A stretch of 64,000 nucleotides of DNA from Billgrantia lactosivorans (GTDB taxonomy: Bacteria > Pseudomonadota > Gammaproteobacteria > Pseudomonadales > Halomonadaceae): assembly GCF_003254665.1 (NCBI RefSeq), contig NZ_QHGY01000001.1:62001-126000 (forward strand), in the 5' to 3' direction. Positions 57,342 to 64,000 of this stretch are shown one piece after another. The position numbers and the translations under genes were made by a program. Position 1 is the first letter of the stretch. The number at the start of each line of letters is the position of its first letter. Under the pieces are notes generated by a model, which was given only the letters and a program-made list of their open reading frames with translations, ran no database searches and was not told where the DNA came from.

Positions 57342-58058
57342 ATGAGTCGATACAAGGTGGAGCGCAAGACGCTGTCCGAGCAGGTGGCCGAACAGCTCGA
57401 GGCGGAGATCCTCGAGGGCCGGCTGAAGGAGAACGACCAGCTGCCCTCGGAGCGGGAGCTGATGGAACAGTTCGGCGTCGGCCGCCCCGCGGTGCGCGAG
57501 GCGCTCTTCCATCTGCAGCAGCTCGGGCTCATCGCGATCAACAGCGGCACCCGCGCCCGGGTGATACGGCCGACCGCCGAGGCGGTCATGGCGCGCCTTT
57601 CCGGTGTCACCCGTCAGCTGCTGTCCAAGCCCGACGGCCAGCAGTACTTCCAGGAGGCGCGCGCGATGTTCGAGATCTCGCTGGCGCGCTATGCGGCACG
57701 CCACGCCGGCGAGGAGGATCTGCGCCGCCTGCGCGATGCCCTGGCCGACAACCGCGACGCCGTCGGCGACGAGGCGCGCTTCAAGCGTTCCGACAACGAC
57801 TTCCACGGCGTGCTGGCGAGCATCGGCCGCAACCCCATCTTCGACGCCATCCATGTGGCGCTCTCTGAGTGGCTCGACGACCGCCGCGCCCAGGTGCTGC
57901 AGCAGAAGGGCGAGGACAAGGCGGCGCTGGCGGCCCACGAGGAGATCGTCGAGGCGATCGCCTCCGGCGACCCCGATGCCGCCGAGGCGGCGATGCGGCG
58001 CCACCTCGACCGGCACTATGGGACTTATATGAAGCTCAAGAAGCGTCTAACCGAGTGA
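57342..58058 (+). CDS. GntR/FCD-family transcriptional regulator of the catabolic island
   Basis: 238 residues. Residues about 8-75 are a winged helix of GntR type (LSEQVAEQLEAEILEGRLKE, LPSERELMEQFGVGRPAVRE, LIAINSGTRARV). The C-terminal FCD ligand domain has metal-binding residues in SDNDFHGVLASIG, AAHEEIVEAI and MRRHLDRHYG. Proteins of this class (NanR, UxuR, LldR relatives) repress catabolic operons until a sugar acid or similar ligand binds. AGGAG at about 57328 precedes ATG 57342. It ends the TRAP transcription unit. The three GTATGACA-type palindromes in the island are its most likely operators, one of them upstream of its own operon. Confidence 0.9.
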   Translation: MSRYKVERKTLSEQVAEQLEAEILEGRLKENDQLPSERELMEQFGVGRPAVREALFHLQQLGLIAINSGTRARVIRPTAEAVMARLSGVTRQLLSKPDGQQYFQEARAMFEISLARYAARHAGEEDLRRLRDALADNRDAVGDEARFKRSDNDFHGVLASIGRNPIFDAIHVALSEWLDDRRAQVLQQKGEDKAALAAHEEIVEAIASGDPDAAEAAMRRHLDRHYGTYMKLKKRLTE

Positions 58059-58083
58059 TGATCTGCTGCGCGTCGGCTGGGGG

Positions 58084-59724
58084 TTATAAAGAGACGCCGC
58101 GCTTCCAGGGAATAAAATCATACTGCGCCAAGCCTACTGCCTTGGGCGTATAGCGACCCGAGGCGGCGTCGATGCACAGCCGCAGCAGCCGCTCGGCCAG
58201 TTCGTCGATGCCGGCCTCGCCGCGGATGATGGGCCCGGCATCGAAGTCGATCACGTCGCCCATGCGCCGGGCCAGCTCGCTGTTGCTGGAGATCTTCAGC
58301 ACGGGGGCGACCGGGTTGCCGGTGGGCGTGCCAAGCCCCGTGGTGAACAGGATCAGGTTGGCCCCGGAGCCGGCCAGCGCGGTGGTCGATTCGACGTCGT
58401 TGCCCGGGGTGCAGAGCAGGTTCAGCCCCGCCCGGGTCTGCGGCTCGGTGTAGTCGAGCACGTCCACCACCGGGCTGTCGCCGCCTTTCTTGGCCGCACC
58501 GGCGGATTTCATGGCGTCGGTGATCAGGCCGTCGCGCACGTTGCCCGGCGAGGGGTTCATTGAGAAGTCGGCGCCCACCCGGGCGGCATGCCGCTGGTAG
58601 GCCTCCATCAGCGCCTGGAAGCGCTCGGCCACGCGGTCGTCGCGACAGCGGGCCATCAGCTCGTGCTCGACCCCGCACAGCTCGGGGAATTCACTGAGAA
58701 TGCCGCTGCCGCCCAGGGCCACCAGGCGATCCACCACGGCGCCCACCAGCGGATTGGCCGAGAGCCCGGAGAAGCCGTCGGAGCCGCCGCACTCGACGCC
58801 GAGGGTGAGCGCCGATAGCGGGGCAGGGGCCCGTGCCACGGCGTTGGCCTCGGCCAGGCCGTCGAAGATGGTGGTCAGGGCGTCGCGGATCAGCGCCTCC
58901 TCGCTGCGGCTTGCCTGCTGTTCCAGGTAGTGGACCGGGCGCAGCCCCTTGGGGTCGCGCGCGGCCACGGCCGCCCGCAGCATCTCGATCTGCGCCTTCT
59001 GGCAGCCCAGGCTGAGCACCGTGGTGCCGGCCACGTTGGGGTGGCAGATGTAGCCCGCCAGCAACTGGCACAGCGCCTCGGCGTCGTCGTCGGTGCCGCC
59101 GCAGCCGAGGGTATGGGTGAGGAAGCGCACGCCGTCGACGTTGGGGAAGGGCCGCTCGCGGAAGGGGGCGGCCTGCTCGTCGTCGCGCTCGCCGTGCAGC
59201 AGCGCGCGGGCCATGCGCTTGTAGTCGCGATAGGGGTCCTCGCCCAGCGCATCGGCGACGCACTGGCGCAGCACCTCGATGTTGCGGTTCTCGCAGAACA
59301 CCAGCGGCACCACCAGCCAGACGTTGGCCGTGCCGACCTTGCCGTCGGGGCGGTGGTAGCCCTCGAAGGTGGTGCCGGCAAGGGCCGACACGTCGGGGGC
59401 CTGCCATTCGCCGCGCCTGGCCTGCGGCACGCTGGTGGCGATGCTGTGCTCGGTGTTGTCGACGGTAATGGCGGTGCCGGCCGGAATGGGGCGCGTCGCA
59501 CGGCCCACCGTGACGCCGTACATGATCACGGCGTCGCCGGTCGCCAGGTCGCGCAGGCTGAACTTGTGCTTGTGGCGCACCGCTTCCGCCAGGCGCAGCT
59601 CCCGGCCGTCGTCGTCGACCCGGGTGCCGGCCGGCAGGTCCTCGAGGGCCACCCGCACGTTGTCGGCGGCGTGCACCCGCAGGCTATTGCGCTGGCCGCG
59701 ATCGCTGGCAATGGTATCGCTCAT
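58084..59724 (-). CDS. UxaA/GarD-family sugar-acid dehydratase
   Basis: 546 residues combining an N-terminal SAF domain (VRVALEDLPAGTRV; AVRHKHKFSLRDLATGDAVIMYG) with the large catalytic part of the altronate/galactarate dehydratase family (GYHRPDGKVGTANVWLVVPLVFCENRN; LTHTLGCGGTDDDAE; VECGGSDGFSGLSANP; FTTGLGTPTGNPVAPVLKISSN). These iron-dependent enzymes dehydrate aldonic or aldaric acids to 2-keto-3-deoxy acids. D-altronate is the classical substrate, but family members act on other acids, and in this setting one with fuconate-like or pentonate-like stereochemistry is possible. It is 22 bp after the hydrolase gene, in one operon with it and the dehydrogenase at 60635. Specificity is not assigned. 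Confidence 0.88.
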   Translation of the reverse strand: MSDTIASDRGQRNSLRVHAADNVRVALEDLPAGTRVDDDGRELRLAEAVRHKHKFSLRDLATGDAVIMYGVTVGRATRPIPAGTAITVDNTEHSIATSVPQARRGEWQAPDVSALAGTTFEGYHRPDGKVGTANVWLVVPLVFCENRNIEVLRQCVADALGEDPYRDYKRMARALLHGERDDEQAAPFRERPFPNVDGVRFLTHTLGCGGTDDDAEALCQLLAGYICHPNVAGTTVLSLGCQKAQIEMLRAAVAARDPKGLRPVHYLEQQASRSEEALIRDALTTIFDGLAEANAVARAPAPLSALTLGVECGGSDGFSGLSANPLVGAVVDRLVALGGSGILSEFPELCGVEHELMARCRDDRVAERFQALMEAYQRHAARVGADFSMNPSPGNVRDGLITDAMKSAGAAKKGGDSPVVDVLDYTEPQTRAGLNLLCTPGNDVESTTALAGSGANLILFTTGLGTPTGNPVAPVLKISSNSELARRMGDVIDFDAGPIIRGEAGIDELAERLLRLCIDAASGRYTPKAVGLAQYDFIPWKRGVSL

Positions 59725-59746
59725 CTCTGGGCTCCGGGGGCTGGGC

Positions 59747-60604
59747 TCATGGTCGGGTGTCGGGTTCGGCGACGACGTTCTGGGTCTGGATGCCGAGGCC
59801 TTCGATGCCCAACCGCATGCGCTGGCCGGGCCGCAGGTAGACCGGCGGCTTCTGGCCCATGCCGACCCCCGGCGGGGTGCCGGTGGAGATCACGTCGCCC
59901 GGCTGCAGGCTCATGAAGCGGCTCAGGTAGCTGATCAGGTAGGGGATGCGATAGACCATGGTGCGGGTGGAGCCGTCCTGGTAGCGCTTGCCGTCGACTT
60001 CCAGCCACATCGCCAGCTCGTGGGGGTCGGCCACTTCATCCGGCGTCACCAGCCACGGGCCCAGCGGGCCGAAGGTGTCGCAGCCCTTGCCCTTGTCCCA
60101 GGTGCCACTGCGCTCGAGCTGGAACTCGCGCTCGGAGACGTCGTTGACCACGCAGTAGCCGGCCACGTACTCCATGGCTTGGGCTTCGTCGACGTAGCGC
60201 GCCTGCCTGCCGATGACCACGCCGAGCTCGACCTCCCAGTCGGTCTTGCTCGAGTCGCGGGGAATGATGACATCGTCGTCGGGGCCGCAGATGGCGCTGG
60301 TCCACTTGTTGAAGACCACCGGCTCCGGCGGTACCTCGGCGCCGGTTTCGGCGGCGTGGTCGGAGTAGTTGAGGCCGATGCAGATGAACTTGCCTACCCG
60401 GCCCACGCAGGGGCCCAGCCGGGTGTCGGCGGCGACTTCCGGCAGGCGGGCGGGATCGAGCCGGGCCAGCTCGGCCAGGCTGTGGCGCCCCAGGCGCTGG
60501 CCCTGGAGGTCGTCGAGATGGGCCGAGAGGTCACGGATCACGCCGTCGGCGTCGAGCAGGCCGGGTTTCTCGTGGCCCTTGGGACCGAAGCGCAGCAGTT
60601 TCAT
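59747..60604 (-). CDS. FAH-family hydrolase, probably 2,4-diketo-3-deoxy-L-fuconate hydrolase
   Basis: 285 residues of the fumarylacetoacetate hydrolase superfamily. Conserved elements are FICIGLNYSDHAAETG (loop before the active site), the metal-ligand segments EVELGVVIG and YCVVNDVSEREFQ, and the end motif GDVISTGTPPGVGMG. In the non-phosphorylative L-fucose path an enzyme of this type splits 2,4-diketo-3-deoxy-L-fuconate into pyruvate and L-lactate. The gene is followed by the UxaA-type gene and preceded, at 30 bp, by the gene for the dehydrogenase that would make its substrate; together with the L-fuconate dehydratase across the island this supports the assignment. Other acylpyruvate substrates remain possible. 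Confidence 0.85.
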   Translation of the reverse strand: MKLLRFGPKGHEKPGLLDADGVIRDLSAHLDDLQGQRLGRHSLAELARLDPARLPEVAADTRLGPCVGRVGKFICIGLNYSDHAAETGAEVPPEPVVFNKWTSAICGPDDDVIIPRDSSKTDWEVELGVVIGRQARYVDEAQAMEYVAGYCVVNDVSEREFQLERSGTWDKGKGCDTFGPLGPWLVTPDEVADPHELAMWLEVDGKRYQDGSTRTMVYRIPYLISYLSRFMSLQPGDVISTGTPPGVGMGQKPPVYLRPGQRMRLGIEGLGIQTQNVVAEPDTRP

Positions 60605-60634
60605 GTCGTCTCCTCTCTACAGGTCAGCACGGTT

Positions 60635-61384
60635 TCAGATCAGCCAGCCGCCGTCGATCACCTGGGCGGTGCCGGTGGTATAGGCGGCTTCGTCCGCCGC
60701 CAGGTAGGTGGCCAGGGCGGCGATCTCCTCCGCCGTGCCGAGCCGGCCGAGGGGCTGGCGCGCCAGGAATTCGGCGTGCACCTCGGCTTCGGGGCGCCCC
60801 TGCTGGCGTGCCTGGTCGCGAATGCGCTGGCGCAGCGAGGGGGAGTCCACGGTGCCGGGGCAGATGGCGTTGCAGCGGATGCCCTGGCCGATGTAGTCGG
60901 CGGCGATCGACTTGGTCAGGCCGAGTACCGCGGCCTTGGTGGTGCCGTAGGCACAGCGGTTGGGGACGCCCTTGAGGCTCGAGGCCACCGAGGCCATGTT
61001 GATGATGCTGCCGCCGCCATGCGCGATCATGGCCGGCAGCAGGGCGCGGGTCAGGCGCATCATGGCGGTCACGTTGAGCGCCAGCGACAGCTCCCAGTCG
61101 GCGTCGCTGCCGTCGAGCAGCGATCCGCTGGCGACGAACCCCGCGCAGTTGAACAGCACGTCCACGGGCGGCAGTTCATTGGCGAGGGCATCGACGGCCG
61201 CCGAATCCAGCACGTCCAGGCGGCGCGGTTCGATGCCCTCGATGGCCGCCAGGTCGGCGAGCTTTTCCGCCTCGATGTCGGTGGCGATGACGCGCGCCCC
61301 CTCGGCGGCGAAGCGCAGGGCGGTGGCGCGCCCGATTCCCTGGCCGGCGGCGGTGATCAGCGCCGTCTTGTCGCGCAGTCGCAT
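60635..61384 (-). CDS. SDR dehydrogenase, probably 2-keto-3-deoxy-L-fuconate dehydrogenase
   Basis: 249 residues, classical SDR: TAAGQGIGRATALRF, an Asp after strand 2 (IATDIEAEKLAD) that indicates NAD+, FNCAG, NMASVASSLKG and YGTTKAAVLGL with catalytic Tyr-Lys. The stretch RCNAICPGTVDSPSLRQRI is typical of the BDH2-like group to which 2-keto-3-deoxy-L-fuconate and -rhamnonate 4-dehydrogenases belong. It would oxidise the product of L-fuconate dehydratase to the 2,4-diketo acid cleaved by the adjacent FAH-family hydrolase. It is the first gene of a three-gene minus-strand operon with an operator-like site about 60 bp upstream. Confidence 0.85.
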   Translation of the reverse strand: MRLRDKTALITAAGQGIGRATALRFAAEGARVIATDIEAEKLADLAAIEGIEPRRLDVLDSAAVDALANELPPVDVLFNCAGFVASGSLLDGSDADWELSLALNVTAMMRLTRALLPAMIAHGGGSIINMASVASSLKGVPNRCAYGTTKAAVLGLTKSIAADYIGQGIRCNAICPGTVDSPSLRQRIRDQARQQGRPEAEVHAEFLARQPLGRLGTAEEIAALATYLAADEAAYTTGTAQVIDGGWLI

Positions 61385-61444
61385 GGCGGTTCCTCGTGGT
61401 GGTCGCGGCGACGCTGTGAGTGGAACCCGTCTGCACCGTTATGC

Positions 61445-61463
61445 TGGTATGACAGGATGCTAG
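61445..61463. promoter_or_regulatory. Operator-like site 3 of the catabolic island
   Basis: TGGTATGACAGGATGCTAG shares ten bases in a row (TGGTATGACA) with site 2 and GTATGACAGG with site 1, although its right half-site is one base closer. It lies about 60 bp upstream of the minus-strand operon for the fuconate dehydrogenase, hydrolase and UxaA-type dehydratase, where a repressor site is expected. The rest of the gap 61385-61527 shows nothing clear. Confidence 0.55.
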
Positions 61464-61527
61464 CCTGATGTTTATCCCGATTATGGCCCAGCCCGGCCGA
61501 AATGCAACTCGGCTCCCGGCGCCTGGT

Positions 61528-62280
61528 TCAGCGGGCGAGCCAGCCGCCATCCACCGCAAGCGCGTGGCCGTTGACGTAGGCGGCGCCGTCGGAGCAGAGG
61601 AAGATCGCGGCCCCGGCGAGATCCTCCGGGGTGCCCCAGCGGCCGGCAGGGATGCGGCCGAGGATCTCGGCGCTGCGATTCTCGTCGTCGCGCAGTGCCT
61701 GGGTGTTGTCCGTGGCCATGTAGCCCGGGGCGATGGCGTTGACCGTGATGCCATGGCTGGCCCATTCGTTGGCCAGCAGGCGGGTCAGCCCGAGGATGCC
61801 GCTCTTGCTGGCGGTGTAGGAGGGCACGCGGATGCCGCCCTGGAAGGAGAGCACCGAGGCGATATTGACGATGCGACCCGGCGCCTTGCGCTCGACCAGG
61901 TGGCGAGCCACCTGCTGGCTGAGGAAGAATGCGGCCTTGAGGTTGATGTCCAGCACGGCGTCCCAGTCCGCCTCGGTGAACTCCAGCGCCGGGGCGCGCC
62001 GGATCGTGCCTGCGTTGTTGACGAGGATGTCGACCTGGCCCAGGCCCTCGACGGCGCGGGCGACGATGGCTTCCGCCGGGTCATCGCCGAGCTGGGCTTC
62101 GAGGTTCAGGTAGCGGCGGCCGAGGGACTCGATGCGCCCGCGGGTCTCTTCGGCGGCGCGACGATTGACGCCGACGATGTCGGCGCCGGCCTCGGCCAGG
62201 GCCACGGCGATACCCTGGCCGAGCCCCTTGTTGCAGCCGGTGACCATGGCGACCCGTCCTGTCAGTGAAAAGCGTGTCAT
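61528..62280 (-). CDS. kduD: KduD-like 2-deoxy-D-gluconate / 2-keto acid 3-dehydrogenase (SDR)
   Basis: 250 residues. Typical KduD features are FSLTGRVAMVTGCNKGLGQG, VNNAGTIRRAPALEFTEADWD, SVLSFQGGIRVPSYTASKSG (Ser, Tyr, Lys catalytic set) and MATDNTQALRDDENRSAEIL-type C-terminal sequence, cited here in two overlapping parts. KduD enzymes interconvert 5-keto-4-deoxyuronates or oxidise 2-deoxy-gluconate type acids with NAD(H). ATG 62280 is chosen because GGGAG precedes it on the minus strand; the open frame further upstream runs into the tRNA gene. It is 143 bp from the fuconate operon and may be transcribed with it or by itself. Confidence 0.85.
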   Translation of the reverse strand: MTRFSLTGRVAMVTGCNKGLGQGIAVALAEAGADIVGVNRRAAEETRGRIESLGRRYLNLEAQLGDDPAEAIVARAVEGLGQVDILVNNAGTIRRAPALEFTEADWDAVLDINLKAAFFLSQQVARHLVERKAPGRIVNIASVLSFQGGIRVPSYTASKSGILGLTRLLANEWASHGITVNAIAPGYMATDNTQALRDDENRSAEILGRIPAGRWGTPEDLAGAAIFLCSDGAAYVNGHALAVDGGWLAR

Positions 62281-62440
62281 GTGGCGTCTCCCTCTCTGCG
62301 CGCTGTGCCTGAAGCGCGTGGTGTGTGCAGAGTGAAGATAGCGCCGATCCCGTGATCGGGGCGAAGGGCGATAGCGCCGACGGACCCGCCGACCGCGCCG
62401 GCGCTCGGGCAACCAACTGAAAGGAAAGTACAAAAGGGAC

Positions 62441-62469
62441 TTTCCATTTGGGCGAGGACGCGCTAGTAT
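62441..62469 (+). promoter_or_regulatory. Sigma-70-like promoter of the tRNA-Pro gene
   Basis: TTTCCA and TAGTAT are exactly 17 bp apart, about 88 bp before the mature tRNA start, which leaves room for a 5' leader removed by RNase P. In the preceding stretch (62281-62440) the 11-mer GATAGCGCCGA occurs twice, 33 bp apart (62337 and 62370), with a small hairpin between them; it may belong to control of the minus-strand KduD-like gene. Confidence 0.5.
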
Positions 62470-62557
62470 ACGCCTCGTTCTCGGGGCGCCGGCAGGGCCG
62501 GCCAAGCGCGCAGGATCGGGCATTGCCAGGATCTGGTGCCTTGCGGGAACGAGCCGT

Positions 62558-62634
62558 CGGAGCGTGGCGCAGCTTGGTAGCGCGCTGCAATGGGGTTGCA
62601 GAGGTCGCAGGTTCGAATCCTGTCGCTCCGACCA
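62558..62634 (+). tRNA. tRNA-Pro (anticodon GGG)
   Basis: A 77-nt sequence folds as a complete tRNA: acceptor stem CGGAGCG/CGCTCCG, D arm around GCGCAGCTTGGTAGCGC, anticodon stem CTGCA/TGCAG with loop ATGGGGT (anticodon GGG), T arm CGCAGGTTCGAATCCTGTC-like, discriminator A and an encoded CCA end. The C1-G72 pair and overall sequence match bacterial proline tRNAs that read CCC and CCU codons. Confidence 0.95.
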
Positions 62635-62644
62635 AAAACACAGA

Positions 62645-62684
62645 AAAAACCGCCGCTCATGGATCATTCCGGGCGGCGGTTTTT
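62645..62684 (+). terminator. Intrinsic terminator after tRNA-Pro
   Basis: A perfect 12-bp stem (AAAAACCGCCGC / GCGGCGGTTTTT) with a 16-nt loop ends in a T-run, 10 nt after the tRNA. It is the clearest Rho-independent terminator in the window, and the A-rich left arm makes it work in both directions, so it may also end the minus-strand gene at 62725. Confidence 0.9.
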
Positions 62685-62724
62685 CGTTTCGGCCTGCCTG
62701 TCCTCAGGCTCCGGGGTCGGCCAC

Positions 62725-63087
62725 TCAGAGCTCTTCCCAGATCCGGCGCCTGAACTCCTGGGGCAGGGTCGCCACGTGCTTGAGGCGCTTCATGTGCTGG
62801 TCGGCGACCTCGCGGGCGATCTCCTCGTAGCACTCCTGCATTTTCTGCGGATCGGCTCCGTGGGTCTCGTAGCAGTGGTTGAGCTGCTCTCCGGCGGCCG
62901 ATAGGGCGGCGAAGAAGCGGGCTTCCTGCTGCAGCATTTCACAAGCACACTCCATCCAGGCAAGCTGAAGGCGCGTCACGGGGGTAAGACCCTGCATGCA
63001 CTGCTGCGACCACCATTCGATCATGGGTTGTGACGCGTCCAGCGCAGGGTTGATGCTGGAAGGGCGGGAAGGAGTCGTGCTGGCCAT
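62725..63087 (-). CDS. Small helical protein, possibly phasin-like
   Basis: 120 residues, all alpha-helical in appearance, without signal peptide or membrane helix. The central part (LTPVTRLQLAWMECACEMLQ, then QEARFFAALSAAGEQLNHCYE) has the amphipathic, Gln/Met-rich character of phasin-type proteins that coat polyhydroxyalkanoate granules, but I cannot point to a defining motif. ATG 63087 has GGAGC seven bases upstream on the minus strand. The tRNA terminator lies between it and the tRNA gene. Treat as hypothetical; a granule-associated or regulatory role is only a suggestion. Confidence 0.7.
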   Translation of the reverse strand: MASTTPSRPSSINPALDASQPMIEWWSQQCMQGLTPVTRLQLAWMECACEMLQQEARFFAALSAAGEQLNHCYETHGADPQKMQECYEEIAREVADQHMKRLKHVATLPQEFRRRIWEEL

Positions 63088-63268
63088 GGTGGAGCTCCAA
63101 TCGCGGGTAACCGGGGCGGGTTAATTCCTCTGAGTGTAGCTCAGGGTCGGCCAGTCCCACACGTTTTTTGCTGCATTGCATTATGAAATTTTTACCGCTC
63201 TCGGGCGTGTCTCTTTGCCCTCCGTTCATGGCATGCTTCACTGAGCTGAGCCGCACAAGGAGCTAGCT

Positions 63269-63442
63269 ATGTGGGACGTCGTCAAATCCGTACTGGCCGC
63301 CTTCCTGGGCGTGCAGCGTGAGCAGCAGCGACTCAAGGATTTCGAGAAGGGCAATCCGGTCGCCTTCATCGTCACCGGCATCGTGCTGGCGGCAGTGCTG
63401 GTAGGACTGATTGCGCTGGTGGCGACCCTGGCGGCGGGCTGA
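63269..63442 (+). CDS. DUF2970-family small membrane protein
   Basis: 57 residues (MWDVVKSVLAAFLGVQREQQ at the start) with an amphipathic N-terminal part, the KDFEKGNPVAFIVTGIVLAA motif characteristic of DUF2970, and a single membrane helix to the C-terminus. AAGGAG at about 63257 precedes ATG 63269. DUF2970 genes are commonly found beside cytochrome c oxidase genes in gammaproteobacteria, as here, 178 bp before coxB; the function is unknown, with a role in oxidase assembly only a guess. Confidence 0.85.
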   Translation: MWDVVKSVLAAFLGVQREQQRLKDFEKGNPVAFIVTGIVLAAVLVGLIALVATLAAG

Positions 63443-63497
63443 CGGTTGCCGGTCTTGCGTTGATTGGCGCGTTAGCCAGAAGGCTAAGGCGAAGGCA

Positions 63498-63525
63498 GTG
63501 ACTTTCGAGTCGAGATCTCTATACT
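63498..63525 (+). promoter_or_regulatory. Sigma-70-like promoter upstream of coxB
   Basis: GTGACT and TATACT (63520-63525) are 16 bp apart, about 95 bp before the coxB start. A short hairpin with GTTCTC/GAGAAC arms near 63546-63562 lies in the leader. Confidence 0.45.
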
Positions 63526-63620
63526 CGATGAAGTAGCGGCTAATGTTCTCAGGAGGAGAACCCCCGAACCCTGACACTCGGGCTGCCGTTCCGACACAAC
63601 TACAACTTCGGGAGGCGTCG

Positions 63621-64000
63621 ATGCGCACTCTGCTCGTCTGGTTGGCAGGGGGCTTGACCCTTGTCGGCTCGAGCCAGGTGGCTCTGGCAAATGGCTGGAA
63701 CATGCCCGTTGGGGTCTCGAGCCTCAGCGGCGAAATCTACGGCCTGCACATGACCATTTTCTGGATCTGCGTGGTCATCGGCGTGGTCGTGTTCGGGGTG
63801 ATGTTCTATTCCCTGTTCAAGTTTCGCCATTCCAGAGGGGCCAAGGCCGCCAACTTCCACGAGAACACCACCGTCGAGGTCATGTGGACGATCGTGCCGC
63901 TGTTGATCCTGGTGGGCATGGCGGTGCCCGCCACCGCGACGCTGCAGAAGATCTACGACCCCTCCGAAGCCGAGCTTGACGTGATGGTCACCGGCCAGCA
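63621..64000 (+). CDS. coxB: Cytochrome c oxidase subunit II, 5' part
   Basis: The first 126 residues are in the window and the gene runs off the right edge. A signal peptide (TLLVWLAGGLTLVGSSQVALA) is followed by NGWNMPVGVSSLSGEIYGLH, a first membrane helix (MTIFWICVVIGVVVFGVMFY), FKFRHSRGAKAANFHENTTVE and a second helix starting VMWTIVPLLILVGMAVPAT, which is the canonical subunit II N-terminus. The CuA domain would follow outside the window. GGGAGG five bases before ATG 63621 fixes the start. Subunit II accepts electrons from cytochrome c for the aa3-type terminal oxidase in the inner membrane. Confidence 0.95.
   Translation, partial: MRTLLVWLAGGLTLVGSSQVALANGWNMPVGVSSLSGEIYGLHMTIFWICVVIGVVVFGVMFYSLFKFRHSRGAKAANFHENTTVEVMWTIVPLLILVGMAVPATATLQKIYDPSEAELDVMVTGQ

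Noticed and set aside
62558-62634. tRNA-Pro as the attachment site of an integrated element
   Set aside because: I see no integrase gene nearby and no second copy of the tRNA 3' end in the window.

Overview
The window looks like chromosome of a high-GC gammaproteobacterium. The SapC-type gene, three-gene TRAP transporter, DUF2970-coxB pair and general protein style suggest Halomonas or a close relative (inference from recall; no search was run). There is no phage, IS element or CRISPR array. One tRNA gene is present, tRNA-Pro(GGG).

Layout. (1) 1-4.2 kb: the end of a surface-polysaccharide locus, with the 3' part of a sugar transferase, an O-antigen ligase-like membrane protein, an unrecognised protein with sigma-like and ParB-like segments, and a lipopolysaccharide core kinase. 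(2) 4.3-10.6 kb: housekeeping and accessory genes, namely two CNNM/CBS (CorC/HlyC-type) membrane proteins, CysQ, a HipA/HipB-type toxin-antitoxin pair with an 11-bp inverted-repeat operator candidate, and an AraC-type regulator. (3) 10.7-46.7 kb: a same-strand cassette of eight genes built around one 25.8-kb gene. In order they are a TolC-like outer-membrane factor, a protein of unknown function, a SapC-family protein, an 8611-residue LEPRxLL/RTX-type giant surface protein, a GAF-HlyD fusion, a PqqD-like/M50 protease/HlyD fusion, a shortened SecA-like ATPase and a periplasmic HlyD-type adaptor. No ABC exporter is in the cassette. (4) 47.2-62.3 kb: a sugar-acid catabolic island with L-fuconate dehydratase, 2-keto-3-deoxyfuconate dehydrogenase, a diketo-acid hydrolase, a UxaA-type dehydratase, a PdxA2/four-carbon-acid kinase pair, a TRAP transporter, several dehydrogenases and a GntR/FCD regulator. 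Three near-identical operator-like sites stand in front of its transcription units. (5) 62.4-64 kb: tRNA-Pro with a strong terminator, a small helical protein, a DUF2970 protein and the start of coxB.

The most notable content is region 3. The giant protein carries an N-terminal LEPRMLLSAD motif and no classical signal peptide. Its neighbours supply an outer-membrane channel, three HlyD-type modules, a membrane metalloprotease with an N-terminal domain that resembles peptide-binding PqqD/RRE domains, and a SecA paralogue that keeps the motor but lacks most of the C-terminal helical part. I propose a dedicated export and maturation route that uses this SecA-like motor in place of an ABC ATPase. 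That is inference; the sequence shows only the gene content, order and motifs.

In region 4 the genes give a complete path from L-fuconate to pyruvate plus lactate, and a second path from a four-carbon sugar acid to a triose phosphate. Both are apparently fed by the TRAP importer and controlled by the local GntR/FCD repressor.
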